14,622 nucleotides of DNA from GN02-872 sp963518665 (GTDB taxonomy: Bacteria; Patescibacteriota; Gracilibacteria; BD1-5; UBA6164). A model generated the notes under the pieces. The model was not told where the DNA came from. It was given only the letters and a program-made list of their open reading frames with translations, and made no database searches. The position numbers and the translations under genes are program-made. Of this stretch, positions 1 through 8,152 are shown in pieces. The DNA is taken from assembly GCA_963518665.1 (NCBI GenBank), contig CAUQKR010000024.1:1-14622 (forward strand), read 5' to 3'. How positions within the stretch are numbered: the first letter of the stretch is position 1; every line of letters begins with the position of its first letter.

Positions 1-53
1 GCAGTGGCCTTCTAAGCCAAAGGTCGTAGGTTCGATCCCTGCAACGTGTACCA
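1..53 (+). tRNA. tRNA-Arg (anticodon TCT), 5' part outside the window
   Basis: This is the 3' part of a tRNA. The anticodon loop CTTCTAA (9-15) gives anticodon TCT, followed by a variable region, a T arm with the TTCGATC loop and an encoded CCA at 51-53. It reads AGA, by far the commonest arginine codon in the genes of this window. The D arm and the 5' acceptor strand lie upstream of the window. Confidence 0.9.
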
Positions 54-59
54 TTAAAA

Positions 60-136
60 GGGTGATTAGCTCAGTTGGCGAGAGCATCTGCCTTACAAGC
101 AGGGGGTCGGGGGTTCGAATCCCTCATCACCCACCA
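60..136 (+). tRNA. tRNA-Val (anticodon TAC)
   Basis: A complete 77-nt tRNA. The acceptor strands GGGTGAT and ATCACCC pair fully, followed by A and an encoded CCA (134-136). The D loop carries AGCTCAGTTGGC, the anticodon loop CTTACAA gives anticodon TAC (valine), and the T loop is TTCGAAT. It lies 6 nt after the tRNA-Arg and is probably transcribed with it. Confidence 0.96.
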
Positions 137-186
137 TAACAATTCTGAATAGAATAATTTATATTGAAATAACATTAAAAAAGAAA

Positions 187-215
187 AGAGTGTATCGTTA
201 GATATACTCTTTTTT
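187..215 (+). terminator. Rho-independent terminator of the tRNA-Arg/tRNA-Val unit
   Basis: A 10-bp stem (187-196 with 201-210, one G-U pair) with a GTTA loop is followed directly by a run of T. It sits 50 nt after the tRNA-Val and is oriented to end that transcript. Confidence 0.85.
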
Positions 216-335
216 ACTATAAAAATAATCTATGAGAGTTTTTATATATAAAGATGATAAAATATAAGTAAAAGAAAAAAAGAAGTCTTAAAATGTAAAA
301 TTTTAATTTTACAAAAGAGTAAAAAAGTATGTGGG

Positions 336-360
336 AGCCCTACATTGATAATGTAGGGCT
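336..360. repeat. Perfect 10-bp inverted repeat (hairpin), unusually GC-rich
   Basis: AGCCCTACAT (336-345) and its exact reverse complement ATGTAGGGCT (351-360) flank the 5-nt loop TGATA. The arms are about 50% G+C in DNA that is otherwise nearly all A/T. No T-run follows on either side, so it is not a standard terminator. It lies 40 nt upstream of the XRE-like remnant and could be an operator, an RNA hairpin or a leftover of a mobile element. Confidence 0.6.
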
Positions 361-400
361 GTAGGTCATCTAAAATATATAAAAATAATATTAAGTTTTT

Positions 401-580
401 ATGAATGTAGTACTAAAAAACATAGGTGAAAAAATAAGAAAAAATAAATTAATAAAAATACAAAAAAATTACTAAAAAATACAGAGAAATTTTACAAAAA
501 ATTCCAATGCAAAATAATATATAAAAATAGATTTTATAAATCTAAAGATACAAAGAAAAAATACAAAAATTTTTTAGATA
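401..580 (+). pseudogene. Possible degraded XRE-type (helix-turn-helix) regulator remnant
   Basis: The ATG at 401 opens a short frame whose product begins with a stretch ending N-I-G-E-K-I-R-K-N-K-L, the typical first helix of Cro/C1-type regulators. TAA stops it after 24 codons (473-475). Other frames downstream give pieces such as L-Q-K-I-P-M-Q and K-S-K-D-T-K-K-K-I, which resemble the following helices (..I-P..P-S-x-D-T-L-K-K-I). Several frameshifts would be needed to join them. The resemblance is by eye only and could be chance in A-rich DNA. Confidence 0.3.
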
Positions 581-633
581 GAAAAAAATATTATAAAAGT
601 ATATCCATATGTAGAAATATTAGGAAACTTTAA

Positions 634-759
634 GATTTAGTTAGAGTTAATTTAAAATCTGCTATGACTGGATCTAATTTATCTGAATGGACTTTAAATT
701 CTTTAATGCCAACTAGATTATATGATGAATATAATATTAAATTTGTTTTTTTATTTTAG
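634..759 (+). pseudogene. Unrecognised 42-codon open fragment
   Basis: An open stretch without a start codon at its left edge ends at TAG (757-759). Its peptide (…R-V-N-L-K-S-A-M-T-G-S-N-L-S-E-W-T-L…) has a more balanced composition than chance translation of this A/T-rich DNA. The preceding sequence gives protein-like text in another frame, which suggests a decayed gene. No family was recognised. Confidence 0.22.
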
Positions 760-780
760 ATAAGAAATAATTTCCTTAGC

Positions 781-809
781 TAATTTTTGATACTTATTAT
801 CAAAAATTA
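781..809. repeat. 12-bp perfect inverted repeat
   Basis: TAATTTTTGATA (781-792) and its reverse complement (798-809) flank the loop CTTAT. A T-rich stretch follows at about 815-822, so it may be an old terminator after the fragment at 634-759. It is almost pure A/T, which raises the odds of coincidence. Confidence 0.35.
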
Positions 810-1261
810 TTTCTAATTTTTTTTCGGAAAAAATAAAAGTTTTTAAACACTAAGATCATTATTGGCTGTTTTTTTCTTTTTCTTTATTATAATTCTAAAA
901 ATTCGTATAAAAAAGCTTCAAAATATTTTATTTTTTCTATAAATTTTATTATATTTTTATTTTATTGATCTTATAATAAGAATCTAAAATTTTTCAATAT
1001 TTTTGTAAAAAATCTAGTTTTAAACTTCAACTTTTGAATAGATATTACAGATCATATTGCTGTTATAAGTGATCCTTAATTAGTTAGGATAAATATTTTT
1101 TAGTCCTGAAAATTTCCTGATTTCTTCAAAAATTTTTCTGACTCAGTTTCCAGTTTTTTTTACTTTCTTTGGCTGAAAAATAAATATTATAAGACTTAAG
1201 TAGTAATTTTTAAAAATTCTTACAGTTTTTTGAAAAATTATTTTTTAGTTTTAGAAAATAA

Positions 1262-1289
1262 AAAAGAATATTTTATAAAATATTCTTTT
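1262..1289 (-). terminator. Terminator hairpin after tRNA-Leu
   Basis: A 28-nt perfect palindrome centred at 1275/1276 lies 12 nt beyond the 3' end of the tRNA-Leu. On the minus strand the hairpin starts with AAAAGAAT and ends in TTTT, and the next bases (TATTTTC) are also T-rich. Confidence 0.7.
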
Positions 1290-1301
1290 AATAATCTTTT
1301 T

Positions 1302-1385
1302 TGGTACCTGAGATGGGACTCGAACCCATACACCCGAAAGCAGAGGATTTTGAGTCCTCCATGTCTACCATTCCATCACCCAGGC
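1302..1385 (-). tRNA. tRNA-Leu (anticodon CAA)
   Basis: Read on the minus strand this is an 84-nt class II tRNA with encoded CCA (complement at 1302-1304). Acceptor strands GCCTGGG and CTCAGGT pair with G-U at position 1. The anticodon stem GAGGA/TCCTC closes the loop CTCAAAA, giving CAA (reads TTG). The T arm is ATGGGTTCGAGTCCCAT, and the variable arm is long, as expected for leucine. It is transcribed away from the TIM barrel gene to its right. Confidence 0.95.
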
Positions 1386-1401
1386 AAAAATTTGTATTGA
1401 A

Positions 1402-1429
1402 ATTATATAGAAAAAATAAAAAAAATCAA
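1402..1429 (-). promoter_or_regulatory. Promoter of tRNA-Leu
   Basis: On the minus strand TTGATT (complement of 1424-1429) and TATAAT (complement of 1402-1407) are 16 nt apart. Transcription would start near 1395, about 10 nt before the tRNA. Confidence 0.7.
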
Positions 1430-1444
1430 GTTATTTTTGTATTT

Positions 1445-1472
1445 TTGCTAAAAATATGTTATTATTTATACA
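1445..1472 (+). promoter_or_regulatory. Likely promoter of the TIM barrel gene
   Basis: TTGCTA (1445-1450) and TATACA (1467-1472) are separated by 16 nt. A start near 1479 leaves a leader of about 20 nt before the GTG at 1499 and supports that start over longer upstream extensions of the frame. Confidence 0.45.
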
Positions 1473-1498
1473 GTATTTTAGAAAATAATTTTAAAAAG

Positions 1499-2254
1499 GT
1501 GATTTTACTTTCAACAGATTCTTTACAAGGATATTGATTACATAAAATATTTTTATTTGCAAAAGAAGCTTGATTTCATGGAATTGATTTGTCAGTTTCA
1601 TTTGAAAATTATGATTCTTTAGATTTAGAATATTTAAAAAAAATAAGTGATGAAATTTGAATAAAAATTTTGTCTATTTCAGCACCTTCATCTAAAATAA
1701 CAGAAAGCTTGGTTGATAAGATTATTTCCATGAGTTCAGCTTTTGATTCTCAAGTTGTGACTTTTTGTCCACCACATTTTTCTGATAAAAATACAGATTG
1801 GTATCAAAAATACTTACCAAAAATAAAAAAAAGTTCTTGAATTTCTATTTCAATAAAAAATATGGAACCAAAATTTTTATTTTTTATTATTCCAACTAGA
1901 AAAAATGCTTCTTTGATAGAAATAAAAAAAATAACTTGAGATACTTCTTTTGATTTATCAAGCTCAAGTGATATTTTGAAAGATAGCTCATTTTTGTGAA
2001 GTAGTATAAAAAATATTTATTTGAGTGATAGTTTAGTAGAAAAAAAGTGACTTTTACTTTGAACTGCAGTTTGATGAACTTCAAATACTCCAATTGAAAG
2101 TTTTTTAATGAAATTAAAAGCAAATTCTTATAATTGACTTTTTTCTTTAAAAGTTGACCCAAGGGAACTTTGAGCTGGAAATGATGAAAAAGTTTTAACA
2201 AATTTGAAATATTGTATTTCATATTATGAAAAATATTTTGAAGAAAAAAACTAG
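1499..2254 (+). CDS. Sugar phosphate isomerase/epimerase-like TIM barrel protein (AP-endonuclease 2 fold)
   Basis: 251 codons with TGA read as glycine, ending at TAG. The GTG start is chosen because it opens directly on a first barrel strand (I-L-L-S-T-D-S-L), there is no in-frame ATG nearby, and a promoter-like pair lies just upstream. The following text E-A-G-F-H-G-I-D-L is typical of the second strand of xylose-isomerase-like TIM barrels. Late in the protein come I-Y-L-S-D-S, then P-I-E-S-F-L-M-K-L, and L-K-V-D-P-R-E-L-G-A-G-N-D-E. These match the end of this superfamily, where an aspartate and a glutamate usually bind the metal. Full histidine ligands are not obvious, so catalysis and substrate are uncertain. 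About a dozen TGA codons fall on glycines of the fold, including a GG pair. It is transcribed alone, divergent from tRNA-Leu, and ends at the shared terminator at 2245. Confidence 0.72.
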
Positions 2255-2275
2255 ATTTTTTAAATCTAGTTTTTT
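2245..2275. terminator. Bidirectional terminator between convergent genes
   Basis: A 14-bp perfect stem (2245-2258 with 2262-2275) has a 3-nt loop and is bounded by A-runs and T-runs. It covers the stop codon of the plus-strand TIM barrel gene and abuts the stop codon of the minus-strand membrane gene, so it can end both transcripts. Confidence 0.85.
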
Positions 2276-3176
2276 ATTTTGAAGAATTTTCTTTTCCATA
2301 TAAATAAGCATGATACCAAATAGAAGTATTAAATACTTCTAAAACAGCAGTTGTGTATCAAATAAAAAATATTAAAAGTATAAAAATTATACTTAGAAAT
2401 CAAACTGTTATATAAAGTAAAAATTTTACTCAAATATAAGTTATTGCAGAACCTATCAAAATAGGGAAAACTAAGAATACAATAAAATTAAAAACAACTC
2501 TAAAGTTTAAAATAAAAACTATAAAAAATAAATTTATTGTAGTTTTTGGGTTTAAAATTGTTAAAGTTACAGATTCTCAAATTGCTTGAAAAACACTTTT
2601 ATTTTCTAAAATTATAAAAAATTTTACATAAGCAAATAAAATATTTATAATAAGTCAAAAAAATAAAATTATTCAAAAAGCAATTGTTGTAATTTTTAAA
2701 TATTGTACTCAAATAAGTCTGATTACAAATAAATAAGCATTTATTATACTCAAAACTTTAAATGGTGAGAATAAGTTACTGTATTCAAAAAATGGTAAAA
2801 ATTTATATAATCATTGTCAAAATGCTTCAGATTTTGAAATAGTTTCATTTTTATCTCTTCTTTCTATATATTTTACAAGTCAAGCATCAAATATTGGTAC
2901 AATAAAAAAATATAGAAGTAACAATATTCCCCAACCAATAAAAATATCCATTCATATTCTAGTTTCTAAAATATTTAGTAAATATTTTAAAACAACAGAG
3001 CTGTCTTTTCAAAAAATTACTACATAAGTGTAAATACTTTGATATACTAGAATAGTTGTTAAAAAAATTATAGATAAAATTCAAGGGAGAAAATAAAACT
3101 TTTTTGCATTTGCATCATTTTTTATTGTCTCCCAAGAAGGAATTATAATTTTTTCTTTTAAAAAATTATTTTCCAT
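2274..3176 (-). CDS. Polytopic membrane protein, unrecognised family
   Basis: 300 residues from ATG to TAA with TGA as glycine. A short charged N-terminus (M-E-N-N-F-L-K-E-K, then P-S-W-E-T) precedes about six hydrophobic segments. One charged cytosolic loop around residue 100 contains K-Y-I-E-R-R-D-K-N-E-T. The layout resembles generic DUF-type membrane proteins common in CPR genomes, and no active-site motif was seen. It is the last gene of the nine-gene minus operon, 20 nt after the substrate-binding protein gene, so it might serve that protein or the membrane functions upstream. It has no Shine-Dalgarno sequence before the ATG. Function unknown. Confidence 0.8.
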
Positions 3177-3196
3177 TTAATTTATTTTTTAAAAAA

Positions 3197-5494
3197 TTAT
3201 TCAGTTATTTTTTTGAAAATATATTTAAAAAATCCAGAAAAACTTTTTTCTTTCCAATTTATATTTGTCTCTTCCTTTATGTAAGAATTTTCTAAAATAG
3301 AGCTTCTTTCACTTTTGTAAGGTAGAGAAGAGTAAGTTTTGTCGATTTTTATAGATTTGTCAACAAGTAAATTTACTTTTGGAGAATATAGAGTTTTTAA
3401 AGTATTTTCAGATTTCAAAATATCTAAAATCTTTTTTTCATATTCTTGAGTTTTTTCTTCAGTATAAATATTTTCTTTCATTTCTTCTATTAATACATCT
3501 AGAGAAGGTTTTTTTATACTAGAGAAATTATATCAAGTTTTTACTTGGCTAGAATGCAAGTAAGGAAAAAGATTGAAATTTAAATATCATAAATGAACTC
3601 AGCTTAAAATCATATCATAATCATTTTTATTTGAAATAATTTTTATTAAGTCATTTACAGAGAATCAAATAGATTCAACAGTTATTCATAATTCTTTTAA
3701 AGAATTTTCTATAAATGCAACAGTTTCTGTAGTTTCTTTTTTTCAGTCTCAAATATAATAAAGTTTTAGAGTAAAAGGTTTTAAATCTTTACTATAAAAA
3801 ATATTTTCATCAAGAGCTTCAAGTTTAGCTAGTTGTTCTTTTTTTGCTTTATCTTCAGTAGTTTCTACAGCTCAAGTATTTACTTTTTTATTTTCAGCTT
3901 CTTCTTTTTGTTTTTGAGCTTCAGCTTCAGATTTTTTTATTTCAGCTTCTTTTTCAGCTCTATATAGAGATATAGCTAGATTTTTTTCTTCTTCAGCTAG
4001 CTTATCTTTATCATGATAATAAATAAAAATTATTTCCTCTTGGAAAACTTTTTCTCCATTTATTTCAAAATAAATTTTATAACTATTTTTTCAAGCATTT
4101 ATATTTCAAATACTTTCTTTTAATCTGTAATAAAATTCAGAATCTCAAGATTTAAAATTTGTTATTTTATAATCATTTACATAAACAGCAGTTGTTCAGT
4201 TTACAGTTTTTCAAGTAAGTAAAATATCATCTTTTGTAACAAAATTATAAATATCTACATAATCAGGATTTGTTATAATTTTTGAATCTTTTTGATATCT
4301 ATCAAGTGTCAAATCTTCAGGAATAGTTATTTCTTTAGAAACTGTTGTATTTTTTGTTTCTACTTTATTTTCAGTAGTTGTAGTTGTTTTTTGTTCAACT
4401 TTTGGAGTTGCTTCTTGAATTAAAACAGATTTTTTCTTGTAACCTAAACTATTCATTATAGTGTCAAAAGTTTTGCTTGGAGTATTGCTAGAAATTTTTT
4501 CTGTTGTTAAAAATGGATTTAAAATCTCTTCAAAATTTTCTTTTCACAAAACGTTTATAAGTTTTTCGTTATCTATTTTGTTCAAAATATAAGTTCTTAA
4601 ATCAGAATTTTCTATTTTTGCTTGATTTAAAAATAATCAAATAAAAGAATTTAAAGTATATTTTTTACTTTGAAACTTAGAAATACTGTTTCAAATATTA
4701 TTTTCATAATCATTAAAAACATTTACAGCTCAATAATTTTTCTTGAAAGAGTTTATATCAGGGAAAATATTTAAAATAATTTTGTTAATATTTGATTTAT
4801 CATAATTTTCATTTTTTACCAAAGTTATTTTTGAAATTCAAAGATTTTCATCATTTGTAACTTTGTCAATAATAAATTTTCAGCTATAAATACCTCAATT
4901 TGTAGGGAAATCTCAAGTTATATTTTCGTTTGTCAAAGTATTTATAAAACTTTTGTTCAAAATTGGTTGTAAAAATATATTCAGGAAATTTACATCCTTT
5001 TTTGTATTTTTAAAAATTATTACATTATCTTTTGTTTCGATTTTAGTATCAGAAAGTAAAGAAACTAAAATTTTATTTGAATTTGTTTCTTTTATCAAAT
5101 TATAAGTTGCTAAAATATCTTCAGCAGTAATATTTTCTCAATTTGACCATTTCGCATCTTCATTTATGATACATTCTATATTTACCATAGAACTAATATC
5201 ACAATTTGCAATATCTCAAACAATTTTATGTTGATCAATGTCATATTTTAATATAGATCTATAAAGAAGTTGGATTATATATTTGTCATTTCAGTCAGAA
5301 TAAAGAGGAACTAAAGGATTTAGGTTTGGAAATTTTCCTATCAATCATTCTGAAACAGTTCATCATTTTACAGGCTGACTATTTGAGTTACTAACTAGAT
5401 AACTATAGCTTATGTGCACTAAAGTAAGCACAAAAAACATAATACTTATAAAAAATAAGTATTTTTTTAGTTTTTTTATTTTTTGAGTAATCAT
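3197..5494 (-). CDS. Family 5 (oligopeptide-type) ABC substrate-binding protein with inserted low-complexity linkers
   Basis: 765 residues with TGA as glycine. The N-terminus has a Lys-rich stretch and one hydrophobic segment (about residues 12-34) without a lipobox cysteine, so it is probably membrane-anchored. Next comes the family signature: G-G-T-V-S-E-G-L-I-G…N-L-N-P-L, then A-K-W-S-N-G-E-N-I-T-A-E-D-I-L-A-T-Y-N (about 113-131). Two insertions are unusual: a Thr/Glu/Lys-rich linker at about 361-388, followed by a small beta-rich segment, and a long Lys/Glu/Ala coiled-coil-like stretch at about 490-563. The C-terminal lobe resumes after this with Y-D-M-I-L-S-G, and the end (about 672-765) is Lys/Glu-rich. 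It may bind peptides or other solutes at the cell surface. No ABC permease or ATPase is in the window. It follows secG by 14 nt. The standard code splits this gene into many fragments. Confidence 0.82.
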
Positions 5495-5508
5495 AGAAAA
5501 TTTTTTAA

Positions 5509-5730
5509 TTATCTAAGAATAAATAAACAAGCAGAATTTAAAATAAATAAAGTTCCTAAAACAATAGTGATATTATGTAAAATTTTTTCAGGTCATCTTC
5601 TTGTGATTTCATTCATTCCACCACTCATACTACTTAAATTTAAAGCAGTACCTTTGTTTTGTATTAAAATAACAGCAATAAGTAAAATAGAAACTACTAT
5701 TTCTGTAAAAGTTAATGTTTGTATCATCAT
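5509..5730 (-). CDS. secG: Protein translocase subunit SecG
   Basis: 73 residues, the usual SecG length. Helix 1 (about 10-23) is followed by L-I-Q-N-K-G and then the SecG linker L-S-S-M-S-G-G-M-N-E-I-T-R-R-G-P-E-K (32-49). Helix 2 (about 53-71) completes the two-helix hairpin of this accessory subunit of the SecYEG channel. The glycine of R-R-G-P is encoded by TGA. Two ATG codons are adjacent (5725-5730); the first is taken, the second would drop one residue. It lies 4 nt after the holin-family gene and 14 nt before the substrate-binding protein gene. Confidence 0.9.
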
Positions 5731-5734
5731 TTTT

Positions 5735-6127
5735 TTATTTGTTAATAATAAGTGAGTAAATAATATTCAAAAATGAAAAAATTGCAACAGCAACTATAAA
5801 ATTAAAATCTCAATTTATAGTATAACTTATTCAATCAATTTTTAATAAGTCATTTAATAAGTATTGCAGGAGCCAAAGAGTAACTCAATTTATTAAAATT
5901 GAACTAAGTCAAAAAAATAAAAAGAAGAAAGGTAAAGCTAAAATTTTTAAAATTGGTTTTACAGTTGCATTTAAAACTCAAAGTAAAACTCACCCAAAAA
6001 TATAAGCTATAATTCCTCATGTTACAATTATTCCTGCTTCTAATCACATTTCAGAATTTGCTCAAAGTAAATATTGTAATGCAAATAAAATCAGAGAGTT
6101 AAAAATTATAGAAATTAGTATTTTCAT
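5735..6127 (-). CDS. 4-TM phage-holin-family membrane protein (YvlD-like, superfamily IV)
   Basis: 130 residues with four hydrophobic segments. The segment V-L-N-A-T-V-K-P-I-L-K-I-L-A-L-P-F is the hallmark of this family, which is widespread in bacterial genomes outside phages despite its name. TGA encodes most of the glycines, for example in Y-I-F-G-G-V-L-L-G-V. The ATG lies 1 nt after the stop of the PH-like gene, and its own stop is 4 nt before secG, so all are co-transcribed and probably translationally coupled. Its role is unknown; no lysis partner (endolysin) lies beside it, so a phage lysis role is unlikely. Confidence 0.82.
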
Positions 6128-6128
6128 A

Positions 6129-6590
6129 TTATAATTTTAAAATATTAATAATTTTTTCAGAAGTAGAAAGTTCTCAATCTTTTTCTTCATTTAGAAAATT
6201 TGGTAAAATTATTTTTAAATCAGAACAAATTCTATTATCTATTTTTAGATTTATTAAACTTATTCATCTTTTATTTAAAATCAATCTTAAAAAAACTGCA
6301 TTTTCTTTATTGTAAATAAGAGAATAATTTTCTATTTTTCAAAAATCATAAAAATTTTCTCAGATTTTTATTCAAAGAGAAGTTATTTCTACTTTTATTT
6401 CTTTTGAAGTATTATTTTCTATAAAAAACATAACTCAAGCTCAAAGTATAGCAATTATACTTAGTCAATATTGTCAAGTAAAAACTCACCAAAAAACTAG
6501 TCAAATTACTACAGAAATGGCTATTATGTACCAAAAAGCTCATCTGTTTTTTTCATCAGAAAATTCCCAAGAATATAAAATATTTTCCAT
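6129..6590 (-). CDS. Membrane protein with C-terminal PH-like domain (tentative)
   Basis: 153 residues. The N-terminus is M-E-N-I-L-Y-S-W-E-F; two hydrophobic segments (about 18-37 and 42-56) follow. Then a beta-rich cytosolic part begins K-E-I-K-V-E-I-T-S-L-G-I-K-I-G, with Y-D-F-G-K-I-E-N-Y-S further on. The pattern W-E-F near the start, two helices and a beta domain with G-I-K-I…I-E-N-Y-S resembles small PH-like membrane proteins common in CPR. It follows the pilin gene by 2 nt and precedes the holin-family gene by 1 nt. Function unknown; it may be an accessory of the secretion genes upstream. Confidence 0.72.
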
Positions 6591-6592
6591 TT

Positions 6593-6982
6593 TTATAAAT
6601 TATTTAAAATTAAACTTCAGCTAGATGCAAAATTATCTATTAAAAATTTTATTATTAGATAAGAGCATGCGGCCAATCAGAAACCTATAAGTGCTGCAAT
6701 TATTGTATCTTTTCATTTGCTAGAATCTCCAGTAATTCAACTTATTAAATATTTGTAAGCTCAAATAATTATAACAATTACTGCTATAGTTCAAGCTATT
6801 CCTATAAAGAAATCAGTTGCATTTACAAAAATTCCAGGAATATCTTCATAAGTAAAATTTCAGTTTCTAAGCTCCTGAGCTGTAAGTCAAGTAACTCAAC
6901 CGTCTCATCAAGCAGCAAAAGTTTTATTTAAAAATAAAGAAAACAACATAACATAAAAAAATATTTTTCAAGTATTTTTCAT
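6593..6982 (-). CDS. VirB2/TrbC-like pilin (type IV secretion system) candidate
   Basis: 129 residues. A signal peptide is plain: M-K-N-T-G-K, a hydrophobic core, and N-K-T-F-A-A as a cleavage site near residue 23. The mature part is Gly-rich and then has two long hydrophobic segments (about 53-80 and 93-115) separated by a short polar loop with G-D-S-S-K-G-K-D. This signal-peptide-plus-two-helix plan is that of VirB2/TrbC pilins. Glycines are mostly TGA, including pairs. It sits 5 nt after the TraC-N-like gene, with PrgI further upstream, which supports assignment to a T4SS-type envelope machine. Sequence is too divergent for certainty; other small two-helix proteins share this plan. Confidence 0.7.
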
Positions 6983-6987
6983 AAAAA

Positions 6988-7692
6988 TTAACTTAAATTA
7001 TAATTATCAATATCTCAAACTGTATTTAAAGAATCCATTCTTGGATTGTAATAATCTGCTAAAAATGTAACCAAATCTTTTTTTGAAATAAGTTCAGCTT
7101 TTATTCAAATATTTTCAAGTCAAGTTTGAACTACATTTACTCTTTTTAAAACTTCTTTTTTATTATTTGTAAAATTTCTCAATTGATTTTTTATATTTCA
7201 AAGTTCTTGATTTTGGGTCAAACTTTTCCAAAAATCAGAGAAAAATCAGAAATAACTATTATCTTTTACACTTTTGTTTTGCTCGAAATCAAAAGGAACA
7301 ATGATATAAAATTCTTTTTTCATTATTTGAGCAACTTCAATCAATTTTTTTAAATAAGCAATATACTCATAAGTTTGATTTTGTAAAAGAGTATTTTCTT
7401 GTTTTAAAGCTCTAGCATTTAAATTTGTAAGATAAGAATCAATATCAAGTTTTTTTGATCTCACAAGGATTTGAATAGGGAAATCAATAGAATTTAAAAA
7501 CCTTTGAAAACTTATTATTATACTATCTTGTTCATCTGTATTTTTCAACAAAAAATTTATTGTTGAACATTTTAAAATAACTCTTACCGAGTTATCTTTC
7601 ATTATTATTATATTTTCTTTTATTCAAGAAAAAGGTAAGTATCTTTGAGTTGATAAATCTCAAACTTTTTTTTGTGTATTTTTTACTGCCAC
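6988..7692 (-). CDS. TraC-N-like protein of a type IV secretion module (no ATPase domain)
   Basis: 234 residues. The segment T-Q-K-K-V-G-D-L-S-T-Q-R-Y-L-P-F, then I-I-I-M-K-D-N-S-V-R-V-I-L-K and F-L-N-S-I-D-F-P-I-Q-I-L-V-R-S-K-K-L-D-I-D-S-Y matches the stand-alone domain found beside PrgI and VirB4 in many CPR genomes, related to the N-terminus of TraC/VirB4. It lacks Walker motifs and ends after this domain. GTG at 7690-7692 is chosen: an in-frame TAA lies 27 nt upstream and no ATG precedes the conserved text (the first in-frame ATG is at 7602, inside it). The spacing to PrgI is 27 nt and to the pilin 5 nt. It probably associates with the inner-membrane complex. Confidence 0.75.
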
Positions 7693-7719
7693 TTTACAAA
7701 ATTTTATAAAATAATATTT

Positions 7720-8133
7720 TTATATTTTTTCAAGTTGTTCGTCTAAACTTTTTATTTTTTCTATTTTATTTCAAACTTCGATTTTTTCTACTTTATTTTT
7801 TATGTTTGTTATGTAACCAACATCTAAAGCTGAAAAACTATCTACTCATTTTTGCCAATATCTTTCTTTTTGGTTTGCCCAAGCTCTAATCCAGTTTAAA
7901 ATTAAAACCATAAAAGTCATTTCAGAAATTTTTACTAAAGCTACAAAAACGAAAAAAACTACAACAATTACAGCTGGAAATCAAGCCAAAACTTTTCAAA
8001 GATAAGGATCCAAAGAATTGAAAATAGCATATCCAAGTCCAAGTCAAGCGAAAATTATTGCAAGTTGTCTTATACTCAAGCCAAAAACTATTGGATCTTC
8101 ATTTTCTATATTTATTGGAATTTTATATTGCAT
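7720..8133 (-). CDS. PrgI-family protein (VirB3-like inner-membrane component)
   Basis: 137 residues. The start M-Q-Y-K-I-P-I-N-I-E-N-E-D-P-I and the following F-G-L-S-I-R-Q-L-A-I-I are the PrgI signature. Two hydrophobic segments (about 22-40 and 46-68) follow, then a cytosolic tail with W-I-R-A-W-A-N-Q-K-E-R-Y-W and a Lys/Glu-rich end. PrgI/VirB3 proteins sit in the inner membrane next to the VirB4 ATPase of conjugation-type secretion systems. In many CPR genomes VirB4 follows closely, but here only the TraC-N-like protein does. The ATG lies 19 nt downstream of ybeY. Confidence 0.85.
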
Positions 8134-8152
8134 AAAAATTTTTTATTATTTT

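Larger units (their letters stand above)
216..1261. other. Gene-poor region with decayed coding remnants
   Basis: No intact reading frame of useful length is seen on either strand, even with TGA read as glycine. The stretch holds a perfect hairpin at 336-360, an XRE-like remnant from 401, an unassigned 42-codon open stretch at 634-759, and a 12-bp inverted repeat at 781-809. On the minus strand, short peptide-like stretches near 1020-1165 are broken by TAA. It looks like degraded, formerly coding or mobile DNA between two tRNA loci. No transposase, terminal repeats or attachment site could be identified. Confidence 0.55.

Noticed and set aside
1896..2222. Minus-strand open frame of 108 codons over the TIM barrel gene
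   Set aside because: Antisense to a recognisable TIM barrel protein; Leu/Lys/Phe/Tyr-only composition is a shadow of A/T-rich coding DNA.
5483..5755. Plus-strand open frame of 90 codons over secG
   Set aside because: Antisense to a clear SecG gene; no ribosome site and composition typical of reverse translation.
5735..6127. Prophage, suggested by the holin-family protein
   Set aside because: This 4-TM family is common in ordinary chromosomes; no endolysin, structural or integrase gene accompanies it, and the gene sits in a housekeeping operon with full TGA usage.
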